Shown piece by piece: positions 51,220 through 59,375 of a DNA stretch of 64,000 bases. A program made the translations under genes and the position numbers. Positions within the stretch are counted from its first letter, which is position 1. Every line of letters starts with the position of its first letter. This DNA comes from Planktothrix paucivesiculata PCC 9631 (lineage in GTDB: Bacteria > Cyanobacteriota > Cyanobacteriia > Cyanobacteriales > Microcoleaceae), in contig NZ_LR734992.1 of NCBI RefSeq assembly GCF_900009265.2, positions 57,320 through 121,319 of the forward strand, read 5' to 3'. The notes below the pieces were generated by a model, which was not told the DNA's origin, did not search any database, and was given only the letters and a program-made list of their open reading frames with translations.

Positions 51220-51480
51220 TTAAAACCCTATTGGAATAGCCGTAGCAACAGAGGGACTATTAAACAGCCGTTCTTTCGTTTGTTCAACTGCTTTTATATC
51301 GTCTGTTGCTTGGGAAATTGCTAGTTCAATTGTTTTTACCATTTGTTTCATGGTGGTACTATCGAGTTCTCCAGCAAGCTCTAATCGTTGGAGCTTTCGA
51401 CACATAGAAAGGGCTGGATTTACTTCCTCTGGAGCATTAATCAGAAATTCTAGGGGGCTGATTTTCATGGTTATTTTCAT
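51220..51480 (-). CDS. Small helical protein of the PRTRC cassette
   Basis: An 86-aa, mostly helical protein (PALSMCRKLQRLELAGELDS, ELAISQATDDIKAVEQTKER). No known motif. It overlaps the upstream protein C gene by 4 nt (ATGA) and abuts the next gene, so it is clearly part of the operon. A second ATG four codons in is possible. Function unknown; it might be an adaptor for the ubiquitin-like protein encoded beside it. Confidence 0.55.
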   Translation of the reverse strand: MKITMKISPLEFLINAPEEVNPALSMCRKLQRLELAGELDSTTMKQMVKTIELAISQATDDIKAVEQTKERLFNSPSVATAIPIGF

Positions 51481-51668
51481 CCTTTAGAACCATTCCGTTT
51501 AGCAATTGTAATCAGTTCTCCCGGTTTTCTAATAATGTCTGCGTTAGCGCAATCAGGGTAGTAAGTTGTTAACAATTTACGAAGTTCCTGATCATCATTG
51601 GCTATGTCTTCATCAACAGGATGCTGTTGTCCTTCAAAGAAAACTAGCACTTTCTTTTTTGAATTCAT
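51477..51668 (-). CDS. PRTRC protein C-like small ubiquitin-like protein
   Basis: A 63-aa protein, KKVLVFFEGQQHPVDEDIAN leading to LLTTYYPDCANADIIRK and ending RNGSKG. It follows the PRTRC protein C pattern (short beta-grasp-like protein, YP in the middle, G.KG at the end). The C-terminal Gly is what an E1-like enzyme would adenylate without prior cleavage. A strong AGGAGAA box precedes the start. It sits with the E1-like and E2-like genes, making a minimal ubiquitin-like conjugation set. The beta-grasp fold is inferred from the family, not visible directly. Confidence 0.65.
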   Translation of the reverse strand: MNSKKKVLVFFEGQQHPVDEDIANDDQELRKLLTTYYPDCANADIIRKPGELITIAKRNGSKG

Positions 51669-51702
51669 GGGGTTCTCCTAAAGTTAGGTAAGGGGTTCAA
51701 TT

Positions 51703-52401
51703 TTAAAATAAACTCAGTTGATTTCCAGTAGTTTTGGGTTGGGTAGAAGTTTCTGATTTAACCGTTTGACTGGCTTCATTTGTAGGTGGTTGATTGGGAT
51801 TAGAAGTTGGTTTCTTGTGGTTGCGAATATTAGCCATTTGTCGTCGTGCTTGGCGATTTGGAAAATCAGCAACAAGTTCCTTGAATAATGTTTGAACAGG
51901 AGGAGGTAATGCTCCCAAGGCTGAGGCTCTAATTTTTTCACCTATGGGGAAGTCGCCGTGACTACTAGCTGAAATAATCACAATCCGCCCGTCTGGATGA
52001 CCATTATCAGGTTTAAATGTTAGATGTAGTTCGATGGTACATTGTTCAAAATTGTAAGGTTCTTCCTGTTGCTGAGATTGTGCATTATTAAGTTCTTCTG
52101 GTTCAGTTACAGTGTTTTCTTCATCTTCCTCTGCCAAAGTTTCATCATTAATTAAATTTGAATCAGTAGCAGAATTAGAGGGTTGTTTGGCTACTTTTTT
52201 TTGGATATTGGCTGGAGAAAGTAGAGCTAAATAAGGTTTGTTAGCTTGCCAGCGATCGCGATCAAATAGCAAGCCAACTTTTTGAAATCTTTCTTCTATT
52301 GTTTCTTGCTCTTCTGATTGAAGAGTATATTCAATTATCTCCTCATTCGTTAGTGATAAATCAGCAGAAGCAACGGCACGTTGTGGGGTTAACCATTTCA
52401 T
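51703..52401 (-). CDS. First gene of the PRTRC cassette, unassigned
   Basis: A 232-aa protein with a folded N-terminus (TNEEIIEYTLQSEEQETIEE), an acidic linker (LAEEDEENTVTEPEEL), a conserved-looking core (CTIELHLTFKPDNGHPDGRI, ALGALPPPVQTLFKEL) and a Thr/Pro/Asn-rich tail ending NQLSLF. The tail end QLSLF resembles the clamp-binding QL(S/D)LF motif of proteins that bind the beta sliding clamp, which is notable because the plasmid encodes its own clamp. A stem-loop of the replication family lies 34 nt upstream of its ATG. Confidence 0.55.
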   Translation of the reverse strand: MKWLTPQRAVASADLSLTNEEIIEYTLQSEEQETIEERFQKVGLLFDRDRWQANKPYLALLSPANIQKKVAKQPSNSATDSNLINDETLAEEDEENTVTEPEELNNAQSQQQEEPYNFEQCTIELHLTFKPDNGHPDGRIVIISASSHGDFPIGEKIRASALGALPPPVQTLFKELVADFPNRQARRQMANIRNHKKPTSNPNQPPTNEASQTVKSETSTQPKTTGNQLSLF

Positions 52402-52435
52402 TTTTGGTATATGAATTAATTATCATCATGTTGAT

Positions 52436-52447
52436 GGGCGTTAGCCC
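52436..52447 (-). promoter_or_regulatory. Leader stem-loop upstream of the PRTRC cassette
   Basis: GGGC-GTTA-GCCC (UAAC loop in the mRNA), 34 nt before the ATG at 52401. The same sequence recurs at 53972. Confidence 0.5.
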
Positions 52448-52480
52448 TTCTTTACAGAAAAAATGGAAAATAAAAAATAA

Positions 52481-52511
52481 CAGATAGCTCTATTATTACA
52501 AAAGCTATCTG
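52481..52511 (-). terminator. Terminator between the Gp157 operon and the PRTRC cassette
   Basis: CAGATAGCT / AGCTATCTG form a 9-bp stem with a 13-nt loop. On the minus strand it is followed by TTATTTTTTATTTT, as expected for intrinsic termination. It implies that the PRTRC cassette has its own promoter between here and 52401. Confidence 0.65.
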
Positions 52512-52563
52512 CTATCAATAAAGCACAATAATTTGTAACCTTGGGATAGTTTAAATCAAACTA

Positions 52564-53253
52564 TTATGCTTTTATTCCCTGATTAGACTTCTCAGTATTT
52601 TTTTTAGAAAATGTCTTTCCTTTTCGCTTGGTTTTGGGTATTGACATTGAATCAAAATTCTGAGTAGTTGAGGAACTGCTACGATTAGAAATAACTTCAA
52701 TTGTACCAGTTAGATTAGACGGAACTAGGGCGTATTCTACTCTAAGTTTCCGTTCAATACGAGTGCCATCAACAGGAATACCTTGTTTCCAGTCTTCAAT
52801 GATTTTACGTTTGTTGGGCGCAACAACAAGCTTTTCTGTGCGATACTCGCTGGGTAAGTCAGAAGGATCGATTAAAACTTCGCAACTTGGGGGATTTTCT
52901 TTTAGTTGGATGTGACGCGATCGCCCAACAACATTAGTAGAAATAACCCCGATTTGGTGAATATAAAGTAAGGTTTTATCAAGGTTACTACGCCACCGTT
53001 CTAGTCGTTCAATTGCCTGATTATGCAGTGTAACTAAATGTTTTAAACGAGCTTTAATTGCACAAATTTCAGCATCTAATTGATCAGCTAATTCAGCGTG
53101 ACTATCAACAGTCGTTTCTTGGTCTGTTTGATTGTCCCAAATTGCTTTAACAATCGCCTCCTCTTGTTCAGGAGTTTCAGCCATTTCCAATTGAGTCCAG
53201 AGTTCAACCGATTGGATTGAATATCGGGCTAACAAATTTTTAGCTAAGTACAT
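52564..53253 (-). CDS. Siphovirus Gp157-family protein
   Basis: A 229-aa protein of the phage Gp157 family. It has the helical coiled region (HAELADQLDAEICAIKARLK, LHNQAIERLERWRSNL) followed by the diagnostic strand segment with KENPPSCEVLIDPSDLPSEY, TEKLVVAPNKRKIIEDWKQG and PVDGTRIERKLRV. In phages these genes lie in replication and recombination modules, and a streptococcal member was linked to phage resistance. It is third in a short operon of small genes and ends before a terminator. Confidence 0.82.
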   Translation of the reverse strand: MYLAKNLLARYSIQSVELWTQLEMAETPEQEEAIVKAIWDNQTDQETTVDSHAELADQLDAEICAIKARLKHLVTLHNQAIERLERWRSNLDKTLLYIHQIGVISTNVVGRSRHIQLKENPPSCEVLIDPSDLPSEYRTEKLVVAPNKRKIIEDWKQGIPVDGTRIERKLRVEYALVPSNLTGTIEVISNRSSSSTTQNFDSMSIPKTKRKGKTFSKKNTEKSNQGIKA

Positions 53254-53256
53254 AAA

Positions 53257-53463
53257 TTACCACTTTCCACAACAATGAAAATACTCATCAAACGTTTCAA
53301 TTTGGACAAAAATCGCTAAGGTTCCTGGTGTGAGTTCATTATCAGCTTCACAACTTTCTAAAAAAGGTTCCAAAGCGAATGAATCATCACAGAAATTAGT
53401 GATTACAACACCAGGATAATTTGGAACATCATCGATTTTGGGGTTGTTAGGAGTGTTTTCCAT
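53257..53463 (-). CDS. Small acidic hypothetical protein
   Basis: A 68-aa acidic protein (PNYPGVVITNFCDDSFALEP ... FDEYFHCCGKW) with three Cys near the ends. It overlaps the upstream gene by 17 nt and ends 3 bp before the Gp157-family gene, so it belongs to that operon. No motif recognised. Confidence 0.5.
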   Translation of the reverse strand: MENTPNNPKIDDVPNYPGVVITNFCDDSFALEPFLESCEADNELTPGTLAIFVQIETFDEYFHCCGKW

Positions 53464-53932
53464 TTCGGTTAGAAGCCCTTAAGGACTCAACTTTTTTCAA
53501 AGCAGGAACTCGTTGTTTCCGAGAGGAAGTTTTTTCTCTATAAACTTCTGAGTAACTATCTTCATCATCCTCAAGATCAGAGTTATCGAAATCCGTTTGA
53601 TTATCCTCCTGTTCTTCATCTAATTCTAAGGGATTGGAGTTTCTTGTATCTTCTGATGTTAGGGAGGCAGCCAATGGTAGAGTTGGCATAGCAATGACAT
53701 CATAGCCTAACTCTAAAATTAAAGATTGCAGAACGCTTTCTATTTGCTGTTGAGATAACCCAGGAGTTGTTCTCTTAAGTTCTTGCTGTTTGATTAACAT
53801 CCAGATTTGAAGTGTTTCTTCTGGGCTTGTTGTTTTCAATGCGGTTTTAATTTTTCGGGCTAGTTTTTCTCGTGTAGATTTCAAAGGATCAGGGGTTGTT
53901 CTTTCGGTACTATGGGTTGGATTGGTAAACAT
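53447..53932 (-). CDS. Hypothetical acidic protein, first gene of the Gp157 operon
   Basis: About 161 aa from MFTNPTHSTERT (ATG at 53932; a GTG at 53962 is possible). The first 90 residues are helical (STREKLARKIKTALKTTSPE, LQIWMLIKQQELKRTTPGLS), followed by an acidic linker (DEEQEDNQTDFDNSDLEDDE) and a basic tail (SRKQRVPALKKVESLRASNR). It has no known domain. The ATG is favoured because the stem-loop at 53972 then lies 39 nt upstream, as for the other genes of that class. Confidence 0.5.
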   Translation of the reverse strand: MFTNPTHSTERTTPDPLKSTREKLARKIKTALKTTSPEETLQIWMLIKQQELKRTTPGLSQQQIESVLQSLILELGYDVIAMPTLPLAASLTSEDTRNSNPLELDEEQEDNQTDFDNSDLEDDEDSYSEVYREKTSSRKQRVPALKKVESLRASNRNGKHS

Positions 53933-53971
53933 AATTAATAACTCAGAAAATGTTATTTTCACCTCTGGGCT

Positions 53972-53985
53972 TGGGCGTTAGCCCA
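53972..53985 (-). promoter_or_regulatory. Leader stem-loop upstream of the Gp157 operon
   Basis: TGGGC-GTTA-GCCCA, 39 nt before the ATG at 53932. Same core as at 52436. Confidence 0.5.
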
Positions 53986-54129
53986 TTAATCATTTATTAA
54001 AATCAACAGGAAGTCGAGTTCTATTTAATTCTCAAGGATGATCAAGTTATGCGCTAATAGGTTATAGGGTAGGAATTGATTAAACTATAAAGCCTATAAC
54101 TTTTATTAAATTTAGCAATTCTTAATATT

Positions 54130-55155
54130 ATGAATTCACCCAGAGGTTTTTATCCCGTTATTGTGATTCCTGATTCAATTCGTTATTTCTGCATTAATAA
54201 CCCAATACCAGTATTGAATAGCAGCCCTAATTCAGTGGTAGGATTATCTTTTGAACCGCAATTAACTCCCAAAAAACAGCATATTTATTCTAATTTTTAT
54301 TTATATTGGATCATTGTAATTTGGGTCGTGAGTGTTGTAATAGTCGTGTTAGTTAATCAACTATTTGGCATGAGTATTCTAGCTTTTTGGTTATCGCTGA
54401 TATGTGCGTCAGTGAGTGCAGTAACAGCTTGTTTTTATGTGTGGTTTATTAATTTTAAATGGTGCAAGCACTATCAGCCTAAACTTACTAAAACTCAACA
54501 ACAGCGATCTAAATCCGAAAGTAATTCATTACACCATTTGCAGTGCCAAACTCAGGAAATACAGCAATATAATAATTTGTTAGAAGAGCGTTCTAAGGAG
54601 CTTTTATTTTTATTGAGTAAGATTGTTCAGCATCCATCTAATCAAGGGAATACAGGAGTACAGCAAGGAGTCAGTGAAAAACAATTTTTTATTTACTTAT
54701 GTCGTTATTTCTCTGGTGTTTATGACTTCTGTATGGGTGTTGAGTTTCCTATACCTAATACCTCTTTCTGTTACACGGCTGATTTTATTCTAATTCATCA
54801 AGCAACAGGTTTAGCAATAGATATTGAAATTGACGAACCTTATGATGGAAAAACAGGAAAGCCTCATCATTGCGTGGATCAAAATAAAGATCAGCAACGC
54901 AATCGATTTTTTTTAGAACGAAATTGGGTTGTAATTCGGTTTTCCGAGTATCAGGTTGTTAAATGTCCAGAGGGGTGTTGTAAAGCGATCGCTCAAGTTA
55001 TTTTTCAAATTACAGGTGATTATAGAGGTTTAATTAAACTACAAAATGTTAAAGAATTAGTTCCCCAAAAACAATGGAAAGTTAAGGAAGCTGTTTATAT
55101 GGCGAAGACAAAGTTTCGTCAGTCTTATTTAAAGAATAATTTTCTATGTAGATAG
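54130..55155 (+). CDS. Membrane-anchored nuclease-like protein (DUF559/PD-(D/E)XK type)
   Basis: A 341-aa protein. Two membrane segments lie at about residues 58-108 (WIIVIWVVSVVIVVLVNQLF; ILAFWLSLICASVSAVTACF), then a polar helix, then a restriction-fold domain at 190-290. YTADFILIHQATGLAIDIEI followed by DEPYDGK, HCVDQNKDQQRNRFF and WVVIRFSEYQV matches the pattern of small Vsr/DUF559-like PD-(D/E)XK nucleases. The D and E-x-D residues look intact. Anchoring such a nuclease in the membrane is unusual and suggests defence or DNA-entry processing. It is alone on the plus strand. Confidence 0.6.
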   Translation: MNSPRGFYPVIVIPDSIRYFCINNPIPVLNSSPNSVVGLSFEPQLTPKKQHIYSNFYLYWIIVIWVVSVVIVVLVNQLFGMSILAFWLSLICASVSAVTACFYVWFINFKWCKHYQPKLTKTQQQRSKSESNSLHHLQCQTQEIQQYNNLLEERSKELLFLLSKIVQHPSNQGNTGVQQGVSEKQFFIYLCRYFSGVYDFCMGVEFPIPNTSFCYTADFILIHQATGLAIDIEIDEPYDGKTGKPHHCVDQNKDQQRNRFFLERNWVVIRFSEYQVVKCPEGCCKAIAQVIFQITGDYRGLIKLQNVKELVPQKQWKVKEAVYMAKTKFRQSYLKNNFLCR

Positions 55156-55163
55156 AATTTCCT

Positions 55164-55775
55164 CTAGTTAAAACGAGGAAGAACATCATCTAGGCGAAGT
55201 TGCAAACTTTTGAACAGAGGAGAAATAATCGGTTCACCTAGACGAAATTGTTGCTGGGTGTAATCTTCATCAATCAGTTGACAAACCGTAACAGTTGGTT
55301 GTTTGGGTTTACCAATAAAAGCGACGCCACCTAAACCCCGATAATCTACAATCCAATATTCAGAAATTCCAAAAAGAGCATATTCTTCAACTTTTCGGGC
55401 ATAATCTGTTTCCCAGTTTGTACTCACAACTTCCACAACTAATTTAATAGAGCGCCCTAGCGTAATAACAGGTTCTCTTTCCCATAATGGTTCACTAGAA
55501 AGTGCTGTTTCATCTAAAACAACAATATCAGGACGACGGGCGGTTGCGACATCAGTAAAAGGACGAATTAAACAAGTTCGGGGAATAAACCAAGGAAGTT
55601 TTTCTGTTGTAATAGCAATACCGATTTGAGTAGCAAGTTTACCACTGACGGTTTCGTGGGGGCCGGTTGGTTCCATTTCAACTAATTCTCCGTCAGCAAG
55701 TTCATAGCGGGGATTATCACCATATTGAGCCAGGAAGGTTTCAAACGTTAAAAGTGTTTCTAGGGTATAAGTCAT
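55164..55775 (-). CDS. Uma2-family putative restriction endonuclease (DUF820)
   Basis: A 203-aa Uma2 protein, a PD-(D/E)XK-fold family greatly expanded in cyanobacteria. It has the typical ANGELVEM-type block (ELADGELVEMEPTGPHETVSG), RRPDIVVLDE with the catalytic Asp, and IKLVVEVVSTNWETDYARKV with the E.V-S motif, then KVEEYALFGISEYWIVD. An AGGAG box is present. Its target is unknown; most copies are chromosomal and of uncertain role. Confidence 0.92.
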   Translation of the reverse strand: MTYTLETLLTFETFLAQYGDNPRYELADGELVEMEPTGPHETVSGKLATQIGIAITTEKLPWFIPRTCLIRPFTDVATARRPDIVVLDETALSSEPLWEREPVITLGRSIKLVVEVVSTNWETDYARKVEEYALFGISEYWIVDYRGLGGVAFIGKPKQPTVTVCQLIDEDYTQQQFRLGEPIISPLFKSLQLRLDDVLPRFN

Positions 55776-55796
55776 TATAAAACTCCTCTATAAAAT

Positions 55797-55821
55797 TATC
55801 AGTTATCAGTTATCAGTTCAA
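55797..55821. repeat. Tandem ATCAGTT repeat
   Basis: Three near-perfect tandem copies (TATCAGTTATCAGTTATCAG) followed by an inverted partner (CTGATAGCTGTTAACTGAT) that ends beside the RecG stop codon. It may act as a terminator for RecG as well as a short tandem repeat. Confidence 0.45.
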
Positions 55822-55856
55822 TACGCGAATAATTGAAACTGATAGCTGTTAACTGA

Positions 55857-57941
55857 TTAATTAAGGGTACAATCCCAAATTGCCAGTCCCCGTCGTTTGA
55901 GTTCTGCAACCATCAAAAGATGTTGGTCTAAATTTGGGTTACTTTTGACGATCGCTACTGCCATTTCACGAGCTAAATTTAGCAAATCCTCATCATCCAG
56001 TATATTAGCTAGTGCAAATTCCGAAATTCCCGACTGGCGATAGCCCATCACAACACCTGGCCCCCGCAGTCGCAAATCCATCTCTGAGATGAAGAACCCA
56101 TCAGTGGATTTTTCTAAGACTTGAAGCCGCGCTTTGGCTTGTGCGGTTTGGCTGGTATTCAGCAAGAAGCAATAGGAACCATGGGAACCTCGACCCACAC
56201 GACCTCTTAACTGATGCAGTTGAGCTAAACCAAAGCGCTCGGCATGGTCGATTAAGATAACGGTAGCATTGGGAACATCTACCCCAACTTCCACAACCGT
56301 AGTAGAAACCAAAATTTGGGTTGTGTTGTCACTAAAGGCCCTGAGAGCTTCATCTTTCTCGGCTGATGCCATGCGACCGTGCAGCAATCCCACCCTAAAT
56401 TCAGGGAAAATTTGGGTTGATAATCGCTGATATTCTGCAACAGCCGCTCTTAAATCTAGTTTGTCTGATTCTTCCACTAGAGGCAGAATGACGTAGGCTT
56501 GGCGACCTTGAAGTACCTGATGACGGATGAAATTATAAGCTGGAGTACCTTGGTTAATCACTTTGGTTTGGATTTTCTGTCGCCCAGGAGGTAATTCGTC
56601 AATCTGGCTAACATCCAAATCGCCGTGCAACGTCAGTGCTAAAGTACGGGGAATCGGAGTGGCACTCAGGGTCAGGACGTGAGGTTTATTTCCCTTGTTC
56701 AGTAAATCTTGTCGCTGCTGCACTCCAAATCGATGTTGTTCATCAATAACAACCAAACCGAGTTTGTTGAAGTTCACTTTCTCTTGCAGCAAGGCGTGAG
56801 TTCCCACTAATAAAGAAAGTTCGCCTGTCTCCAGTTGAGCATGGATTTCTCTACGCTTGGCGACTTTAGCAGAACCTGTCAGCAATTGCACAGAAACACC
56901 CAAGGGTTCAAACCACGTGACAATTTTCCTATAGTGTTGTTCAGCAAGCACTTCTGTAGGAGCCATCAATGCGGTTTGATAGCCGGACTGAATCGCAACT
57001 AGAATCGCAGCAACCGCAACAACGGTTTTTCCTGAACCCACATCCCCTTGTACCAATCGGTTCATCGGGGTTTTGGAAGTCATATCGTTGAGAATCTCAT
57101 TGATAACCCGACGTTGAGCTTTGGTGAGGGGAAAGGGAAGTAGGGAGTAAAACTGTTTGAGTAGTGGGCCAGTAGGAGTAATCTCAGTTACAGCCGAATT
57201 TACGAACCATCGATGGCGGCGCAGAAGGAAGGAAAGTTGGAGATAGAAAAACTCATCAAATGTTAGGCGACGACGGGCCGCTTCGAGTTGAGGTTCATTG
57301 GGAGGTTGGTGAATGAAAGCGATCGCTTCTTGCAATTCCATTAAACCCGGTTTCTGTCGGAGATATTGAGGTAGAGGGTCAATGAGTTGTTGGACAGCTT
57401 CTAAAGCTGAGGATACCGCATCTTGAATAATTTCATGACTGACCCCTTTTGTTAATGGATAAATCGGGATAATTGAGTTTTTCGTATCTCTGGCTTCATC
57501 AAGGTCAATTAATCGGATTTCAGGAGAAGTTAAAACTTTGCCGTAATAACAATCCGGTTTAACAACTCCTGATACAGCAATAATACTTTGATGAATATAG
57601 ATTGAGTTTTGCTCGTTTCTCCACTGCTGAGATTGATAATAGGGATGGTTAAAAAAACGTTTACAGGCAATATTACCCGTTTTATCCCTAACGATAAGGG
57701 TCTGAATGGTTAAGCGAGGATTTTTGGGCGGACTGATGATTTCGTGTTTCTTAATTTTACCAACAACGGTAACAGAATCACCAATTGTTAACTCTGATAT
57801 TTTGACTCGTTTGTACTTGATATAATCACGGGGAAAGTGAAACAATAAGTCAAAAATGGTGTTAATACCCAGTTTTTTGATCAGGCGGCTATTAATTTTG
57901 CTTAATCCTGATAAATGATGAACAGGTAAATGCAGATTCAT
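55857..57941 (-). CDS. recG: ATP-dependent DNA helicase RecG
   Basis: A 694-aa RecG. The N-terminal wedge/OB domain is present (HFPRDYIKYKRVKISELTIG, VTVVGKIKKHEI). The motor shows Walker A VQGDVGSGKTVV, motif II LVVIDEQHRFGVQQR, LSATPIPRTLALTLHGD, and motif VI GLAQLHQLRGRVGRG, then the RecG TRG region (LRGPGVVMGYRQSGI). It lacks the N-terminal extension that cyanobacterial chromosomal RecG proteins often have. It should remodel stalled forks and D-loops on the plasmid. A stem-loop with UAAC loop lies 36 nt before the ATG, which has no Shine-Dalgarno sequence. Confidence 0.94.
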   Translation of the reverse strand: MNLHLPVHHLSGLSKINSRLIKKLGINTIFDLLFHFPRDYIKYKRVKISELTIGDSVTVVGKIKKHEIISPPKNPRLTIQTLIVRDKTGNIACKRFFNHPYYQSQQWRNEQNSIYIHQSIIAVSGVVKPDCYYGKVLTSPEIRLIDLDEARDTKNSIIPIYPLTKGVSHEIIQDAVSSALEAVQQLIDPLPQYLRQKPGLMELQEAIAFIHQPPNEPQLEAARRRLTFDEFFYLQLSFLLRRHRWFVNSAVTEITPTGPLLKQFYSLLPFPLTKAQRRVINEILNDMTSKTPMNRLVQGDVGSGKTVVAVAAILVAIQSGYQTALMAPTEVLAEQHYRKIVTWFEPLGVSVQLLTGSAKVAKRREIHAQLETGELSLLVGTHALLQEKVNFNKLGLVVIDEQHRFGVQQRQDLLNKGNKPHVLTLSATPIPRTLALTLHGDLDVSQIDELPPGRQKIQTKVINQGTPAYNFIRHQVLQGRQAYVILPLVEESDKLDLRAAVAEYQRLSTQIFPEFRVGLLHGRMASAEKDEALRAFSDNTTQILVSTTVVEVGVDVPNATVILIDHAERFGLAQLHQLRGRVGRGSHGSYCFLLNTSQTAQAKARLQVLEKSTDGFFISEMDLRLRGPGVVMGYRQSGISEFALANILDDEDLLNLAREMAVAIVKSNPNLDQHLLMVAELKRRGLAIWDCTLN

Positions 57942-57977
57942 GGACTTTAAGAATTGGTGTTAAAAGCACTTCTGTAG

Positions 57978-57991
57978 CTGCGTTAGCAGCG
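57978..57991 (-). promoter_or_regulatory. Leader stem-loop upstream of recG
   Basis: GCTGC-GTTA-GCAGC, UAAC loop in the mRNA, 36 nt before the recG ATG. Perfect 5-bp stem. Confidence 0.5.
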
Positions 57992-58022
57992 AAGGAACTA
58001 AAACCAATCTTGCTCTTTTTCA

Positions 58023-59315
58023 TCAGGCTAACCATTGTCTAATACTGCCTAGAATCGAATAATAATCACGGCTAGGATAAGCGGGTTTAGAACAGGCACT
58101 TTTCCAAATTCTCTCTCGTTCGTCATCATCAACCGAAGGATTACAACGATTGCTATACTGCTTAAACAATTTGTAAGGAGTCGGGAAATAATTTATTCCT
58201 TGTTCATCTAATAAACTAGCAGTTCCCAGCAAGTTTCTAGCTAATTTATAACCCCCACTATTACGATTTCCTAGATAACCGCCTTGGGTGATCAGAGTTC
58301 GATTATCTTGAGTTAAACAGATCAAGAGAGGAATTGATAATTGAGTGCCTAATTTTAGAAGTTTTGGAGTTTTACTTATGCTTTTATAAGAATCTTTTAT
58401 TCGGGTGTATTTGCATCTATTAACCCTAGAATCAATAACTGATTTATTCTCAATTTTATTCTTAAGCACCTCCTCTGGATTTACCGGATCTCCTGCTTGC
58501 TGTTTGTGGAAGAATTGAACCCATTTTTGCCATCGTGGTTCTTCTAAACCGTAAGGGAATAAACCGGTAGAATTTAGCAATTTATTGATTAATTTGGGGC
58601 TGTATTGATTACCCAGACATTGCTCAAGTGTAATAGGAACCGGAGAACTTAACGTTCCATTAACCATTTTACAACGATATAATCCAGGTAATCTCATTGC
58701 CCGTGCTAAGTTACAGATTGCCGGATCTGAACCTTGAATAATCGTTAATTTGCGGTTTAACAGTAACCATTGTTTCGGAGTTAATGGTTCACTCGCTCTA
58801 AAATAAACATGGAGTGATTTTCCGCCTGTGTAGACAACTGCTGATGGAGTTAAACCCGTTCTTTGCTTAAGATTTTCAATGGCTTCTTGTTGATAAAAAA
58901 TTGATAAATTATCAATTTCATAAAAGATGGAGTGACAGTTAATGACATGAGCATTGCTAATCCCAACCGTTGGTTGATTCGGATAAAAACAAACCGTAGC
59001 TCCAATTTTAGACAAATTTTGTGCTAGTTTGAATCCATCTTCATAAATTTTAGTTGTGGGTTGCCAGATTGTATTTCCTTTTTGATCTCGTCCCCCATAA
59101 CAGCATCGAGTTAAAGCAAATCCAAAATTAGTGATCTCACCACAGAAAATATATTGGCAATAAAATTTTTTGTTTCCTCGTAGATAAGTTTTCCAACGAT
59201 AGGGTGCGGGAATATCTGGATAATTCCATGAAGCTCGAATCCAAATTTTAGAACCCAGATTAAACCCGATAGTGTGTAAAAACTTAATACAGCTTTTCCG
59301 TTCTGATTCACTCAT
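58023..59315 (-). CDS. AEP-superfamily primase-like protein with PriCT-like end
   Basis: About 430 aa from MSESERKSC (ATG at 59315; a TTG at 59345 adds ten residues). The region at about 130-220 has archaeo-eukaryotic primase features: CHSIFYEIDNLS supplies the first acidic pair, VVYTGGKSLHVYFRAS the sGG.x.H motif, and ICNLARAMRLPGLYR the third motif. The C-terminus (DDDERERIWKSACSKP) resembles the PriCT helical domain of plasmid primases. It is encoded directly after the Rep gene and shares orientation, consistent with priming plasmid replication. The catalytic second acidic residue is not certain. Confidence 0.62.
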   Translation of the reverse strand: MSESERKSCIKFLHTIGFNLGSKIWIRASWNYPDIPAPYRWKTYLRGNKKFYCQYIFCGEITNFGFALTRCCYGGRDQKGNTIWQPTTKIYEDGFKLAQNLSKIGATVCFYPNQPTVGISNAHVINCHSIFYEIDNLSIFYQQEAIENLKQRTGLTPSAVVYTGGKSLHVYFRASEPLTPKQWLLLNRKLTIIQGSDPAICNLARAMRLPGLYRCKMVNGTLSSPVPITLEQCLGNQYSPKLINKLLNSTGLFPYGLEEPRWQKWVQFFHKQQAGDPVNPEEVLKNKIENKSVIDSRVNRCKYTRIKDSYKSISKTPKLLKLGTQLSIPLLICLTQDNRTLITQGGYLGNRNSGGYKLARNLLGTASLLDEQGINYFPTPYKLFKQYSNRCNPSVDDDERERIWKSACSKPAYPSRDYYSILGSIRQWLA

Positions 59316-59375
59316 ATTAAAACCTTGTATTAGTTGAAAAATCAATCACTTGAATCGGCAAATTCTTAATCTTAT

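Noticed and set aside
51541-51552. GCGTTAGCGC as a further leader hairpin
   Set aside because: It lies inside the protein C coding sequence and the arms do not pair with the same register as the true family.
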